A stretch of DNA of 64,000 nt from positions 368,268 through 432,267 of the forward strand of contig NZ_JH725081.1 of the NCBI RefSeq assembly GCF_000278255.1, in the 5' to 3' direction. The notes below the pieces were generated by a model. It searched no databases. It saw only the letters and a program-made list of their open reading frames with translations, and was not told where the DNA came from. The position numbers and the translations under genes were made by a program. This document shows positions 21,525 to 31,116 of the stretch, in pieces. Every line of letters begins with the position of its first letter. The stretch's first letter is position 1. Source of the stretch: Bartonella melophagi K-2C. GTDB lineage: Bacteria; Pseudomonadota; Alphaproteobacteria; Rhizobiales; Rhizobiaceae.

Positions 21525-22753
21525 GTTATTTATCTAAGCCTTTAGAGCGTCGCCGATCTGTTGGAGTAAAAGTTGGTGATGTGATTGTTGGTGGTGATAA
21601 CCCAATTGTTGTTCAATCTATGACGAATACAGATACTGCCGATATTGATGCGACAGTTATGCAAATTAGTGCTCTTTGGCGTGCAGGTTCGCAATTGGTA
21701 CGGATAACTGTTGATCGGGATGAGGCAGCAGCGACTGTCCCTAAAATACGCGAACGATTGGAACAGTTAGGCATTTTTGTGCCGTTGGTGGGGGATTTTC
21801 ATTATATTGGGCACAAACTTTTAACAGCGCACCCTGCGTGTGCTGAGGCTCTTTCAAAATATCGGATTAATCCTGGGAATGTTGGTTTTGGTTCAAAAAA
21901 GGATCAGCAGTTTAGTGAAATTATAGAGATGGCTTGCCGTTATCATAAACCCATACGCATTGGAGTAAATTGGGGGTCACTTGATGAGGGGTTATTAACC
22001 CGGCTTATGGATGAAAATGCAAAGCAAGAAAAGCCTTTATCAACTGTTGAAGTGATGCGGGAATCTGTAGTCCAGTCGGCATTGCATTCAGCTTTTTTTG
22101 CTGAGGCGTTGGGATTGGGGCGTGATCAAATTATTCTTTCGGCTAAAGTGAGTGATGTACAAGATTTAATTGCTGTGTATGGCCTTTTAGCAAAGCGTTG
22201 TGATCATGCACTTCATTTGGGTTTAACAGAAGCGGGAATGGGAACAAAAGGGATTGTTGCTTCTTCAGTGGCTTTGGGGATTTTGTTACAGCAAGGGATT
22301 GGTGATACCATTCGTATTTCACTCACACCTGAGCCAGGAGGTGATAGGACTCAAGAAGTGAAGGTGTGCCAAGAGCTTTTGCAAGTTATGGGATTTCGGC
22401 AATTTATGCCTGTGGTTGCTGCATGTCCTGGATGCGGGCGTACAACTTCAACGGTTTTTCAGACATTGGCGCAAAAAATTGAGGCTGATTTATGCAAGAA
22501 TATGCCAGTTTGGCGTCAAAAATACCCTGGGGTTGAAGGTTTGAAAGTGGCTGTTATGGGATGTATTGTCAATGGGCCGGGGGAATCAAAACATGCTGAT
22601 ATTGGCATTTCTCTGCCTGGAACAGGTGAACAACCAGCAGCACCAGTTTTTATTGAGGGTAAAAAGGTGAAGGTTTTGCGTGGGCCCAATATTGCTAAAG
22701 AGTTCGAGGATATATTGGGTGATTATATCCACACGCGTTTTGGGCAGAACTAG
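21512..22753 (+). CDS. ispG: 4-hydroxy-3-methylbut-2-enyl diphosphate synthase IspG
   Basis: This is the penultimate enzyme of the non-mevalonate (MEP) isoprenoid pathway, reducing MEcPP to HMBPP with a [4Fe-4S] cluster. The N-terminal TIM-barrel starts with [16 protein letters not shown] and contains [14 protein letters not shown]. The cluster ligands are the cysteines of AACPGCGRT and the cysteine in [11 protein letters not shown], with the conserved glutamate following. The length, 413 residues, suits the alphaproteobacterial form. ATG at 21512 follows GGGGAG. Confidence 0.97.
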   Translation: MSIPCYLSKPLERRRSVGVKVGDVIVGGDNPIVVQSMTNTDTADIDATVMQISALWRAGSQLVRITVDRDEAAATVPKIRERLEQLGIFVPLVGDFHYIGHKLLTAHPACAEALSKYRINPGNVGFGSKKDQQFSEIIEMACRYHKPIRIGVNWGSLDEGLLTRLMDENAKQEKPLSTVEVMRESVVQSALHSAFFAEALGLGRDQIILSAKVSDVQDLIAVYGLLAKRCDHALHLGLTEAGMGTKGIVASSVALGILLQQGIGDTIRISLTPEPGGDRTQEVKVCQELLQVMGFRQFMPVVAACPGCGRTTSTVFQTLAQKIEADLCKNMPVWRQKYPGVEGLKVAVMGCIVNGPGESKHADIGISLPGTGEQPAAPVFIEGKKVKVLRGPNIAKEFEDILGDYIHTRFGQN

Positions 22754-22862
22754 ATAAATTGGGTAGAACTAGACACAAGTGGTTTATTCTGCTCTTCTTT
22801 TGTTGTTTAAGTGGTGTAACGCACTTTAAAATAAGTGACAATTTTAAGATAAGGAGAGGCAT

Positions 22863-23765
22863 TTAATTATTGCGTGTAGTAATAAAGTGTGCTGCTTGTT
22901 TGAGTGGTTTAGCTTTATCACCAAAGGGGTGCAGAAGATCTTCTGCTTGAGTAATGAGTGTATCTCGTTTTTTTTGTGTTTTTTCAATCCCGTGGAGACT
23001 GACCAAAGTGGCTTTATTGGCTTCTTTATCTTTTCCAGCAGTTTTGCCAAGCGTTTTTGTACTTATGGTGACATCAAGAAGGTCGTCTGTTAATTGAAAA
23101 GCCAGTCCAAGATGTGTCCCAAAGGTGGAAAGTTGCTCAATCTGAGTTTTAGAAGCATTGCCAATTATAGCACCTGCTTGGCAAGCAAAGCTTATAAGAG
23201 CAGCTGTTTTCATGTGTTGTAGCGTGATGATTGCATGATGATCTTGCGGTTTGTTTTCGGCTTCAAGGTCAAGCATTTGGCCACCGAGCATGCCACCAAG
23301 CCCTGCTGCTTGCGTAAGAGCTGTGATAAGGTCAATTCTTGTTTTTAGGCTCAGATCACAGGCTTTGTGGGCAATAATTTCAAAAGCAAGAGTCAAAAGG
23401 GCATTGCCTGCTAAAATGGCTGTTGCTTCATTAAATTCTTTATGAACGGTGGGTTTTCCACGCCGGAGTGTATCATTATCCATGACGGGAAGATCATCGT
23501 GAATCAGCGAATAGCAATGAACACATTCCAATGCGACGCCAATATCGAGAGATTGTTCAAAGGGAATATCAAAAAGTGCAGCGCTTTGGATAACTAAAAA
23601 AGGACGCAAACGTTTGCCGCCATTGAGTGTGCCATGGCGCATGGCTTTAATTAAGATTTCAGGACGAGCAATTTCATTGTCTTGGACTTCATTGCTTAAA
23701 AGCGTATCGAGTCTTTTTTCAATATTGTGGGTATGTTTTGCAAGAAGGGCGGTGAATTCATGCAT
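22863..23765 (-). CDS. ispA: Farnesyl diphosphate synthase (geranyltranstransferase)
   Basis: This all-helical prenyltransferase condenses DMAPP/GPP with IPP to make FPP. The first aspartate-rich motif is in HDDLPVMDND (about residues 90-99) and the second in QLTDDLLDVT; GGKRLRPFL binds the diphosphate. 300 residues is typical. Of two adjacent ATGs (23768 and 23765), the second is better spaced from AAGGAAG. It stands tail to tail with ispG, with about 110 bp between the stops; both genes serve isoprenoid synthesis. Confidence 0.95.
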   Translation of the reverse strand: MHEFTALLAKHTHNIEKRLDTLLSNEVQDNEIARPEILIKAMRHGTLNGGKRLRPFLVIQSAALFDIPFEQSLDIGVALECVHCYSLIHDDLPVMDNDTLRRGKPTVHKEFNEATAILAGNALLTLAFEIIAHKACDLSLKTRIDLITALTQAAGLGGMLGGQMLDLEAENKPQDHHAIITLQHMKTAALISFACQAGAIIGNASKTQIEQLSTFGTHLGLAFQLTDDLLDVTISTKTLGKTAGKDKEANKATLVSLHGIEKTQKKRDTLITQAEDLLHPFGDKAKPLKQAAHFITTRNN

Positions 23766-24458
23766 CATTTCTTCCTTTATTTTTGCAAAATAAGTGAGCT
23801 CTTTTTAGGATAGGAAGACGAAGAATGAAACGGTTTTTTAATGATCTTTAAGTTCTATCAGACAAAAATAATGCAAGATTGGTTTTTAAATCTTAGCCTT
23901 TGAGAATGCTTCAAGTTTAGTATGATCTTTGTTTTTGTTGTAATCTTTGCCTTTTTGTCTGGCTGTTTGGATATTTTCATGTTGTGATACCTGAGTTGCA
24001 GTTTGATGATATATGATTTGATAAAGTAGGTGGCTGTAAGCGGGAAGAAGATTGTGCTATTTTAATGTATGTTTAATTCTTTAGGGGGATTATGGTTGAT
24101 CTATCTTGTTTGAGGGAGGTTACAATTCTTGCGATCAGTTTAAGAGACTTTTATTGGGGCTAGCTGCCATTAGTGTACAGATTGTTTTTTGGTTTTAACC
24201 TGACTTGTTAAAAAATGAATTTCTCTTTTTGATGCTTAACCGATATTGTTTTCATTAAAAATATTTAAATAGGTTCGTATAATCGGATAAAAAATTAAAC
24301 GAAAGTCTGGTCAAAAGATTTTAATCAGTGTATAGGAAGCTATAACATTGTTGTCAAAAGTGACATTACTGTTGTCAAAAATGACATAAAAGTAACAACA
24401 AATGTTATTGTTTAAGTGTTATTTGTTTCTTTTTCGAGTCTATTTGGAGTATCTCTTT
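23766..24458. other. 690-bp spacer upstream of rpmF
   Basis: No gene is recognisable. It is AT-rich throughout and presumably carries the ispA promoter (leftward) and the rpmF promoter (rightward). Just before rpmF, a motif containing TTGTCAAAA(A/G)TGACAT is repeated at 24349-24367 and 24369-24388. In some relatives a transglycosylase gene (mtgA) sits here, but I see no trace of it. Confidence 0.5.
24349..24388 (+). repeat. Tandem 20-bp motif upstream of rpmF
   Basis: Two adjacent copies of GTTGTCAAAA(A/G)TGACAT at a spacing of about 20 bp, two helical turns, roughly 70-110 bp before the rpmF ATG. Each half contains TGTCA/TGACA inverted arms, so they could be paired operator sites. This is inference from symmetry only. 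Confidence 0.45.
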
Positions 24459-24638
24459 ATGGCTGTACCTAAACGAAAAACTTCTCCATCGAAGCGGGGT
24501 ATGCGCCGTTCGGCTGATGCCTTGAAAACACCAACTTATATTGAAGATAAAAATTCTGGTGAATTGCGCCGCCCTCATCATATTGATTTAAAAACAGGTA
24601 TGTATCGCGGGCGTTCAGTTTTACCCCCTAAAGATTAG
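24459..24638 (+). CDS. rpmF: 50S ribosomal protein L32
   Basis: This small basic ribosomal protein of 59 residues begins with the family hallmark [18 protein letters not shown]. The zinc-binding cysteines of some L32 forms are absent, as in other alphaproteobacterial L32. ATG at 24459 with TTGGAG upstream; the open frame runs 19 codons further left, but only this start fits the family. It appears to be monocistronic. Confidence 0.97.
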   Translation: MAVPKRKTSPSKRGMRRSADALKTPTYIEDKNSGELRRPHHIDLKTGMYRGRSVLPPKD

Positions 24639-24940
24639 ATGCTGAAATTCCACCTCCTGTGATCTAATAGAGTGGATAAGTAAACGGGGAGCCTTTTAAT
24701 GTTTCTTGTATGAGCAAACCCCATTGTTGAGGTGTAAGACTTTTTAAGTGGGGTGTAAAATTACCGATAAATTAGATTATTATGAAGCTAAAAGGCTTTT
24801 GCAGTAACGCATGCGGTGTGTATGGAGCTCTTCGTATATGGAAAGGCGCTTGAAAAAACTATTTGTGCTCTCTTGTTTAAGAAGTACTTTTTACGAGTGC
24901 TTTTATTTGCTAACCGGCTTTGAGTTAAGCGAAAAAAGTT

Positions 24941-24985
24941 AAACCCGTGTTCACATAAATAGTGCACGGGTTTTAGTATATTTTT
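24941..24985. terminator. Terminator between convergent rpmF and carD
   Basis: Inverted repeat AAACCCGTG (24941-24949) and CACGGGTTT (24965-24973), 15-nt loop, followed by a T-rich stretch on the plus strand. It lies between the 3' ends of rpmF and carD and may serve both. The remaining 24639-24940 contains nothing I recognise. Confidence 0.65.
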
Positions 24986-25008
24986 TTATATATAGTGCTT
25001 ATAGTTTA

Positions 25009-25593
25009 TTACGCAGCATAGACAGCACTGCTGTCATCTTTTTCTTCATCGATTCCAGCTTTAAATTTGCGCTTAGATTCTTTGGTAAGATGCGTTTCTA
25101 TCAAATTGATAGCTTCTGTTTCAGAAAGATTATTAATGATAGCAATTTCACGCGCCATTCGATCAAGTGCAGCAGTATACAGTTGGCGTTCGGAATAAGA
25201 TTGCTCAGATTGCAATTCTGAACGAAAAAGATCGCGCACTACTTCAGCAATAAAAACGAGATTTCCTGAATTGATTTTCGTGTCATATTCTTGAGCACGG
25301 CGTGACCACATAGCCCGTTTAACACGTGCTTTTCCCTGTAGAGTTTTTAATGCGCGCTCAACTAAATCAGACTCAGATAATTTACGCATTCCAATGGAAA
25401 GTGCTTTTGCAACTGGCACTTTTACGTCCATTTTATCTTTAGCAAAGTGGATGACAAAAAGCTTTAATTTATGCCCTGCAACCTCCTGTTCTTCAATTGC
25501 TATAATTTGCCCCACTCCATGTGTGGGGTAGACGATATATTCAGAGGTTGAAAACCCTTTAACACTAGAGGTTTTCTTTTGCTGGGACGCCAT
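25009..25593 (-). CDS. carD: CarD-family transcriptional regulator
   Basis: This RNA-polymerase-binding protein stabilises open promoter complexes. The 194-residue protein has the N-terminal RID/Tudor-like domain (EYIVYPTHGVGQIIAIEEQEV, then KLFVIHFAKDKM) that contacts the beta subunit, and a helical C-terminal DNA-binding domain with WSRRAQEYDTKI. ATG at 25593 is preceded by AAAGGGAG. In alphaproteobacteria CarD affects rRNA and ribosomal-protein promoters. The gene lies downstream of fdxA but a hairpin between them suggests its own promoter. Confidence 0.94.
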   Translation of the reverse strand: MASQQKKTSSVKGFSTSEYIVYPTHGVGQIIAIEEQEVAGHKLKLFVIHFAKDKMDVKVPVAKALSIGMRKLSESDLVERALKTLQGKARVKRAMWSRRAQEYDTKINSGNLVFIAEVVRDLFRSELQSEQSYSERQLYTAALDRMAREIAIINNLSETEAINLIETHLTKESKRKFKAGIDEEKDDSSAVYAA

Positions 25594-25728
25594 ATTAATT
25601 TACTCCCTTTATAACCAACAATGATGTCGGAGAACAAGTTGAAACGCCTGAAAACTGAGTCTTCTGCAACTTATGCATATTATACTCGTCGATATAGCAT
25701 AAAAGTTGAGTGTTTCCAGTTACAAATA

Positions 25729-25758
25729 AAAAAACACTTCGCTTTATAAAAAAGCGAA
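25729..25758 (-). terminator. Terminator after fdxA
   Basis: Reading leftward, stem TTCGCTTT/AAAGCGAA (25751-25758 and 25738-25745) with a 5-nt loop is followed by GTGTTTTTTTAT. The rest of 25594-25899 appears to be the carD promoter region plus a 140-bp AT-rich fdxA 3' region. Confidence 0.65.
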
Positions 25759-25899
25759 ACAAAATACTTAGCAAAATGACTTTATTAGGACATTGTTAAC
25801 ATTTAAAATGAAAAAAATCAATCATTTCACTCAAGATTTTTGTTATTACATGAAATAATCTAAGTTTTTTAAAAAAGAGAACAATACATTATGGAGTTA

Positions 25900-26238
25900 T
25901 TATTCACCACTTCCTGGATTTTCTGAAAAATACTTTTCTAATTTATTGGAAACACCATCCATTTCTTTTGCTTGGGGAAGAGGACTTTTTTGGGTGGTTA
26001 AATTAGGCCATTTAGTTGCATACTCACGATTGAGTTCTAACCATGTTTCTAGCCCTGGTTCTGTATCAGGCTTAATGGCTTCGGCAGGGCATTCTGGTTC
26101 GCATACACCACAGTCGATGCATTCATCAGGGTGAATGACAAGCATATTTTCACCTTCATAAAAACAATCAACAGGGCAAACTTCAACACAATCAGTGTAC
26201 TTACACTGGATACAATTATCGGTTACAACGTAGGCCAA
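25900..26238 (-). CDS. fdxA: Seven-iron ferredoxin FdxA
   Basis: This small electron carrier of 112 residues binds one [3Fe-4S] and one [4Fe-4S] cluster. Cysteines fall in the FdxA pattern [17 protein letters not shown] at residues 9-25 and [12 protein letters not shown] at about 40-51, with the family C-terminal segment [13 protein letters not shown]. The start is TTG at 26238; GGAG lies seven bases upstream and no in-frame ATG is close, so the rare start looks real. It follows the helicase remnant after 21 bp. Confidence 0.95.
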   Translation of the reverse strand: MAYVVTDNCIQCKYTDCVEVCPVDCFYEGENMLVIHPDECIDCGVCEPECPAEAIKPDTEPGLETWLELNREYATKWPNLTTQKSPLPQAKEMDGVSNKLEKYFSENPGSGE

Positions 26239-26259
26239 GATTAAACTCCATTTCCCATT

Positions 26260-27810
26260 TTAATGACCTTTAAAGGGAATGATATGTACATCCTTATCGC
26301 TTTGAAGTTGGTCACGAAGCGCTGCTAATTTTGCAAAAGGTGAATTAGGATCGAGGTGTTTTCGTGTCAGAGATGGTTTGTTCTTTGCGTATTGAGTGGA
26401 TGTTTTAGTGTATTTATGGGTAGAGGTGGTTTGTGATGCCTCTTTTTTGAAGGGGGCTTTACTTGTATTGGCTTCTTTTTTGAAAGTTTTTCTATGTTTG
26501 TTTTGTCGTTTTTGCTCAGATTTACCGCGATTGCTATAAAGGCGATTGTGCTGATAATTATTATAACGCCATAATAAAATAATTTTATCTTCTGCTGCTA
26601 GGCAGTTTTGGTGTGCAAAAGCACCAACGGGTTCAGCAGCTGGTAAATGATCTTTTGGACAAGATGGTTCTTTAATACAAGAAGATGAAGCCTTTTTTTC
26701 TTCCTGTGTTGTGTCTAATGCTAGGATGTCTTGCCATTGATTGCCCACAAATTCTGCTGGAGGATAGTTCTCTTTTGTTATCAAATCGCTTGCAAAGGAT
26801 TCTTTGTGTGTGAGCTCTTTTTGAAGTTTAGCGCTACTTTTGGGTTGTGATTGATAACCAAGACCTTTGAGAATTTCTTCCATGTCTGTACTATTGGCAC
26901 CAAGAATGGACATCATCGTTGGTGTGACAAAAAAACTTTTGCCATCATAGGCACCTTCAGGTCTGGGATCTATGCCTGGCTTCCAATGAAGTGCAGGGCG
27001 AATAAGGTTGGCAAGACGTTCTAAAATATCAATACGTACAGCACGCTGCCCTAAAATTTGATAACCAACAAGATGATAAATTTGAGGATTATATGTTGGA
27101 TCAATAATCAGTGAAGTTCGCCCAGCAGTTAAAGCGGCTAAAATTTCACTTAAACCAATTTGGTCACGCTCTTCTTTATGAAGGCTCCAAAGAAGTGTAA
27201 TCGCTTGGGCTGCAGTGGGTTTGAGCACTCCTGTGAGGTAGATATGAAAAGCGCCAAAACGAACCCCTAGTTGTCGTAACACTGCACGTGATTCTTGATC
27301 AAGATTCTTAACAGTTTTAGCCACTTTTCGACGCGGTAAAATACCCAAATTGTCTACAAGTTGTAGAGCAAGAGTCTGTGTTAGTCCACTCAAAGTATCA
27401 GCATTGCGTAAATCAAAAAGTGGTTTTAAGGCTGTTTCAAAATGGAAAGTTACAAAACGCTCCAATCGTGCGACCACTTTATCGCGTTCTTCGCCAGTTA
27501 ATTGTGCATCTGCTAAGAGAATGAGCTTGGGCTTTAAAATATTATCAGTTGAGGTCAGTTGTGCCACTGCTTGGCCAATCCAGCGTACAATTCCATCACA
27601 GCTAAGGGTAAAATCTCCATTAGCTGAAGCACAAAAACGTGTAACACGTTGAGCAAAAGCGGTGGCTAAATCTTCATTATTTATTGTATTGTGTGTTTCA
27701 GCTTCTGTATCTGTACCACTTTTATGGGCATAAAAACGCAATCCCTCAAATCTGCCATTTTCAGGGTTTTCGACACGAATATCATTTTTGTGAACAGTTT
27801 CGCTATCCAT
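26260..27810 (-). CDS. C-terminal part of a rhizobial helicase-like protein, motor domain missing
   Basis: The 516-residue protein resembles the C-terminal half of the large SF2 (Suv3-like) helicase usually found beside fdxA in Rhizobiales: a segment near VRWIGQAVAQL, the block VKNLDQESRAVLRQLGVRFGAFHIYL, a Lys/Ser-rich linker (about 360-490) and the end SPFAKLAALRDQL. No Walker A, DEXH or helicase motif VI is present, and no minus-strand reading frame continues upstream. The ATG at 27810 has AGAAAG before it; a GTG at 27861 is also possible. It could be a decaying remnant or a retained accessory domain. Confidence 0.7.
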   Translation of the reverse strand: MDSETVHKNDIRVENPENGRFEGLRFYAHKSGTDTEAETHNTINNEDLATAFAQRVTRFCASANGDFTLSCDGIVRWIGQAVAQLTSTDNILKPKLILLADAQLTGEERDKVVARLERFVTFHFETALKPLFDLRNADTLSGLTQTLALQLVDNLGILPRRKVAKTVKNLDQESRAVLRQLGVRFGAFHIYLTGVLKPTAAQAITLLWSLHKEERDQIGLSEILAALTAGRTSLIIDPTYNPQIYHLVGYQILGQRAVRIDILERLANLIRPALHWKPGIDPRPEGAYDGKSFFVTPTMMSILGANSTDMEEILKGLGYQSQPKSSAKLQKELTHKESFASDLITKENYPPAEFVGNQWQDILALDTTQEEKKASSSCIKEPSCPKDHLPAAEPVGAFAHQNCLAAEDKIILLWRYNNYQHNRLYSNRGKSEQKRQNKHRKTFKKEANTSKAPFKKEASQTTSTHKYTKTSTQYAKNKPSLTRKHLDPNSPFAKLAALRDQLQSDKDVHIIPFKGH

Positions 27811-27861
27811 CGTTGTTTTCTTTCTCGGCTTTTTATGGGCAAGAAGATGTGTTTTCGGCAC

Positions 27862-28376
27862 TTTAATATCTGTGCCGTTTCTCTAGCACATTTGTTGCGC
27901 TTTCTTCAATCATTCTTGTGGTTTTAATGTTTCTTTGCATCATTTTTGCTTGAAAATTTCTTTTTTGCTTTATTCAATTAGACCTTTTGCATGTATATAT
28001 TCACAAGTATAAGTTGTGTTTAAAAAGCGCCAGCATAAAGATGGATCTTCCAACATAAAGAACAATTCATTGACCTTTCAACAAAAAGAATCTGTGTTTT
28101 TTGTATGCTTCATGGCCTTGTTTTGTGATGGTAAAGATGTGAGGGGAGAGCACTTTGCTTTACTGTTGAGGGCAAGGTTTTCTCTATTTTTTATTGCACT
28201 TTACCTCTTAAACTTTCATCGCATAAATTGGGTTCTTACAACAAAAACAATTATAAGTTGCAAAATACACGTTAAAGTAGTATAGACGCAATAAACAATT
28301 TTTACGTTCTTTTATATAAGAGAGCAAGTGGGTCGTTATCAAACCAAATTTGATAACTTTAATCGCAGGGGTTGTA
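27862..28376. other. Spacer upstream of rpoH
   Basis: AT-rich and without a credible gene; an 89-codon open frame (28016-28285) is compositionally odd and has no ribosome site. It should contain the rpoH promoter, but I cannot identify one. It probably also marks the deleted N-terminal half of the neighbouring helicase gene. Confidence 0.4.
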
Positions 28377-29288
28377 ATGCGTAATCTTTCAAATGCAGTT
28401 TACAAAAGTAGCAAAAATTATAGCGATGCTGACAAAAGTCTGGGACGCAATATGATGCGTTCTGCAATGCAAGCGCCTTATCTTGAGAAAAAGAAGGAGC
28501 ATGATTTAGCTTTACGCTGGAAGGACAAGCGTGATGATAAAGCTATGCACCAAATTGCAGCAGCTCATATGCGTTTGGTTATTTCAATTGCTAGTCGTTT
28601 TAAGCGCTTTAAAATGCCGTTAAGCGACTTGGTTCAAGAAGGATATGTGGGGCTTTTAGAGGCAGCTGCGCGTTTTGAACCGGACCGGGATGTGCGTTTT
28701 TCAACCTATGCAACATGGTGGATTCGTGCTTCTATTCAAGATTATATTTTGCGCAATTGGTCGATTGTTCGAGGGGGAACGAGTTCTTCCCAAAAAGCTC
28801 TTTTCTTTAATCTTCGTCGTTTGCGGGCTCAATTGGTGCAAGATGATAACACCATGAGCAAACAAGATATTTTTCGCGTTATTTCTGAAAAGCTTGGTGT
28901 TTCAGTGAGCGATGTTGAAACGATGGACTTCCGCTTTTCTGGTACTGATAATTCATTGAGTATGTCTGTTTCTGAAAATGATGATAGTTCAGTTACTAAA
29001 CTCGATACTTTAGTGGATGAACAGCCTCTTCCTGATTCTTTAATTGAAAAAGTGATTGATGGTCAAAGACGCACACAGTGGCTTTATGATGCTTTACAAA
29101 TTTTAAATGAGCGAGAGCTTGAAATTATTCGTTTTCGCCGCTTAAATGAAGAAAGTGCCACTTTAGAATTTTTAGGTGAGAAATTAGGAATTTCAAAAGA
29201 GCGGGTGCGCCAGATTGAAGCGCGCGCTTTGCAAAAGCTGCGTTGTGCTTTGCTTAATGTTAACCCAGCTGATGCTTATGAAGTGTAA
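28377..29288 (+). CDS. rpoH: RNA polymerase sigma-32 factor, RpoH2-like
   Basis: This heat-shock/stress sigma factor has 303 residues. Region 2 contains HMRLVISIASRFKR, LVQEGYVGLLEAAARF and FSTYATWWIRASIQDYILRN. The RpoH box is clear as QKALFFNLRRLR. Region 4 contains the helix-turn-helix LGEKLGISKERVRQIEARALQKLR. The ATG at 28377 follows GCAGGGG. Many Rhizobiales have two rpoH genes, and this sequence and its M48/fdxA/carD neighbourhood suggest RpoH2, though I cannot see whether another copy exists. Confidence 0.93.
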   Translation: MRNLSNAVYKSSKNYSDADKSLGRNMMRSAMQAPYLEKKKEHDLALRWKDKRDDKAMHQIAAAHMRLVISIASRFKRFKMPLSDLVQEGYVGLLEAAARFEPDRDVRFSTYATWWIRASIQDYILRNWSIVRGGTSSSQKALFFNLRRLRAQLVQDDNTMSKQDIFRVISEKLGVSVSDVETMDFRFSGTDNSLSMSVSENDDSSVTKLDTLVDEQPLPDSLIEKVIDGQRRTQWLYDALQILNERELEIIRFRRLNEESATLEFLGEKLGISKERVRQIEARALQKLRCALLNVNPADAYEV

Positions 29289-29429
29289 GTATTTAAAGTG
29301 TGATGAATCTCGAGTATAAGCGTTTGAAGTGAGCCATTAAGTTTACAGTATAAGTCATTTGAAGTGCTCAAACCAGTGAAACGCTCAAATTAGCCTTAAA
29401 AGTTGTTTTAAGAATTGAGCTGTTTGCAT

Positions 29430-30968
29430 CTACTCAGCAATGATTTTGACACGTTCTCCTTCATGTAAAATTTGGGTTGGAGAAAGTGCATTTATAATGC
29501 GGAACAGTTTTTCTTTATGGACAGTATCTTGCATTTTTTCAGCAAGGTCTGCGACGCTTTCTCCTTTTTTTATGCGTATAACACGAAGCCTTAGAGGTTT
29601 GAGTTTATTTAACACCCGCGATGAAAGTAAATGAAAACTTTCTATGGTGCGTTTGGTAATATGGTTAAAGTTTTGAGGGTGATGAGGGGCAGCAGTGAGA
29701 AAACGCAAGACCTGGTCTTTAATGGGAATGACAACCACATCAAATTGCCAATGTTCATTGGATGCGTGAGCATAAGCTGCGGCTAAACCTTGGATGGTGG
29801 TGGACTTAACAGAGGCTTGATCAAGCCCTGCGACCCATCCACTTTTTAGATAATCACTAGCAGACATGTTTTCAGGCAGGGGTACTGCATCAAAACGAAT
29901 GGCGGTTTTGTCTGGGCCACTGGCAACAACAGCATATCCTGACGTATTTATGGTAAAATTATTGGGGACAGAAAAAGCTATATGTAATTGTGGATGAATA
30001 AATTGGTTTCCTCGGATATATCCTTTGTGAAGGTTTCCACCAAAAATCATACCATCAATATATTTTAAAAAACTGTCACGATCGGTTTCTCCAATGTTAG
30101 GTGCACTGATTTCGTGAGCTTTTTTTATAGCAAGTTGGATTCGCTGTGGAGTGGTTGGATGGGTTGCCAAAAAATCAAGTGAAACATTTGTGGATGATGA
30201 GCTATTGCGAAAGGCACTATAAGCTTCCATTGATTTTAGAAAGCGTGGAAATGCAAATGGATCATAGCCAGCTTGGTTAAGCATTTCGATCCCAATTGAA
30301 TCGGCTTGGAGTTCTTGACTACGGGTAAATTGCGCCAGTTGTTTTTTATCTTTCAAAATGTTGGGCGATTTGGTGCTGGAATGCTCTAGTATGTTTGTAG
30401 CAGCATGCTCTGCAAGTTTTAGCTCAATTTCTTTTTGAAGACGCAAGATGCCATGATTGGCTGTAATGTGTGCTATTTCATGGGCTAAGATTGCCGCAAC
30501 TTCTGAAGTATCATTTGCTAATGCCAACATGCCACGGGTGACATAAATATAGCTACCAGGAAGGGCAAATGCGTTGATATTTTCTGTGTCTAAAATAGTG
30601 ACATGATAGGTTTGGTCAGGATTTTGTGAAGCAGCTGTCAGTCTGTTTACGATTTTTGCTAACATGTGTTCAAGTTTTGGATTGTAATATTGACCGCCAT
30701 ATGTTTGCAAAATACGTGAATGGTATGTAGCACCTAGTGTCGTATAGAGATTATTTTTGTTGTTGGTTTGGTCGACTATTTCACCAGTGTGCCCTTTTGT
30801 AACAGGAGAGCGGGAAGAATGAAGCTTATTGTTCACTTGGAAAGCAGTGTGACATGCAGACAATAAAAACAAGAAGCTTATGATTGCTATTGACCAGATT
30901 TTGCTAAAAACGTCTATTTGCTGAAAAAATTTGATGCTTTGGATCAGAAATCTGATGCCTTGGATCAT
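29430..30968 (-). CDS. M48-family metalloprotease lipoprotein with LysM-like tail
   Basis: This predicted periplasmic, lipid-anchored zinc protease has 512 residues. A signal peptide ends at lipobox LSAC (Cys39). The zinc motif HEIAH is at residues 163-167, and the third ligand glutamate is likely in RSQELQADSIG. A central region of unknown fold follows, and the last 60 residues (VIRIKKGESVADLAEKM...EGERVKII) are LysM-like, suggesting peptidoglycan binding. Resemblance is to the BepA/YfgC-type proteases that act on outer-membrane assembly. ATG at 30968 has AAGGTG upstream; the frame runs 77 codons further without one. Divergent from thiN. Confidence 0.9.
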   Translation of the reverse strand: MIQGIRFLIQSIKFFQQIDVFSKIWSIAIISFLFLLSACHTAFQVNNKLHSSRSPVTKGHTGEIVDQTNNKNNLYTTLGATYHSRILQTYGGQYYNPKLEHMLAKIVNRLTAASQNPDQTYHVTILDTENINAFALPGSYIYVTRGMLALANDTSEVAAILAHEIAHITANHGILRLQKEIELKLAEHAATNILEHSSTKSPNILKDKKQLAQFTRSQELQADSIGIEMLNQAGYDPFAFPRFLKSMEAYSAFRNSSSSTNVSLDFLATHPTTPQRIQLAIKKAHEISAPNIGETDRDSFLKYIDGMIFGGNLHKGYIRGNQFIHPQLHIAFSVPNNFTINTSGYAVVASGPDKTAIRFDAVPLPENMSASDYLKSGWVAGLDQASVKSTTIQGLAAAYAHASNEHWQFDVVVIPIKDQVLRFLTAAPHHPQNFNHITKRTIESFHLLSSRVLNKLKPLRLRVIRIKKGESVADLAEKMQDTVHKEKLFRIINALSPTQILHEGERVKIIAE

Positions 30969-31116
30969 TGCGCACCTTGTTTGTTGAATATTTTTCTTTA
31001 AAAACTTCATGTGTATTTTGTTTGTTTTGTTACAATCGAGGATCCTTTTGGCTTCTTTATGATGATAGCTTATAGAAATAATAATAAAAGAAGCTTCATG
31101 AAAGGCATAATATGTT

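Noticed and set aside
28016..28285. 89-codon plus-strand frame upstream of rpoH
   Set aside because: No ribosome site, odd composition, no recognisable domain; more likely the rpoH promoter region.
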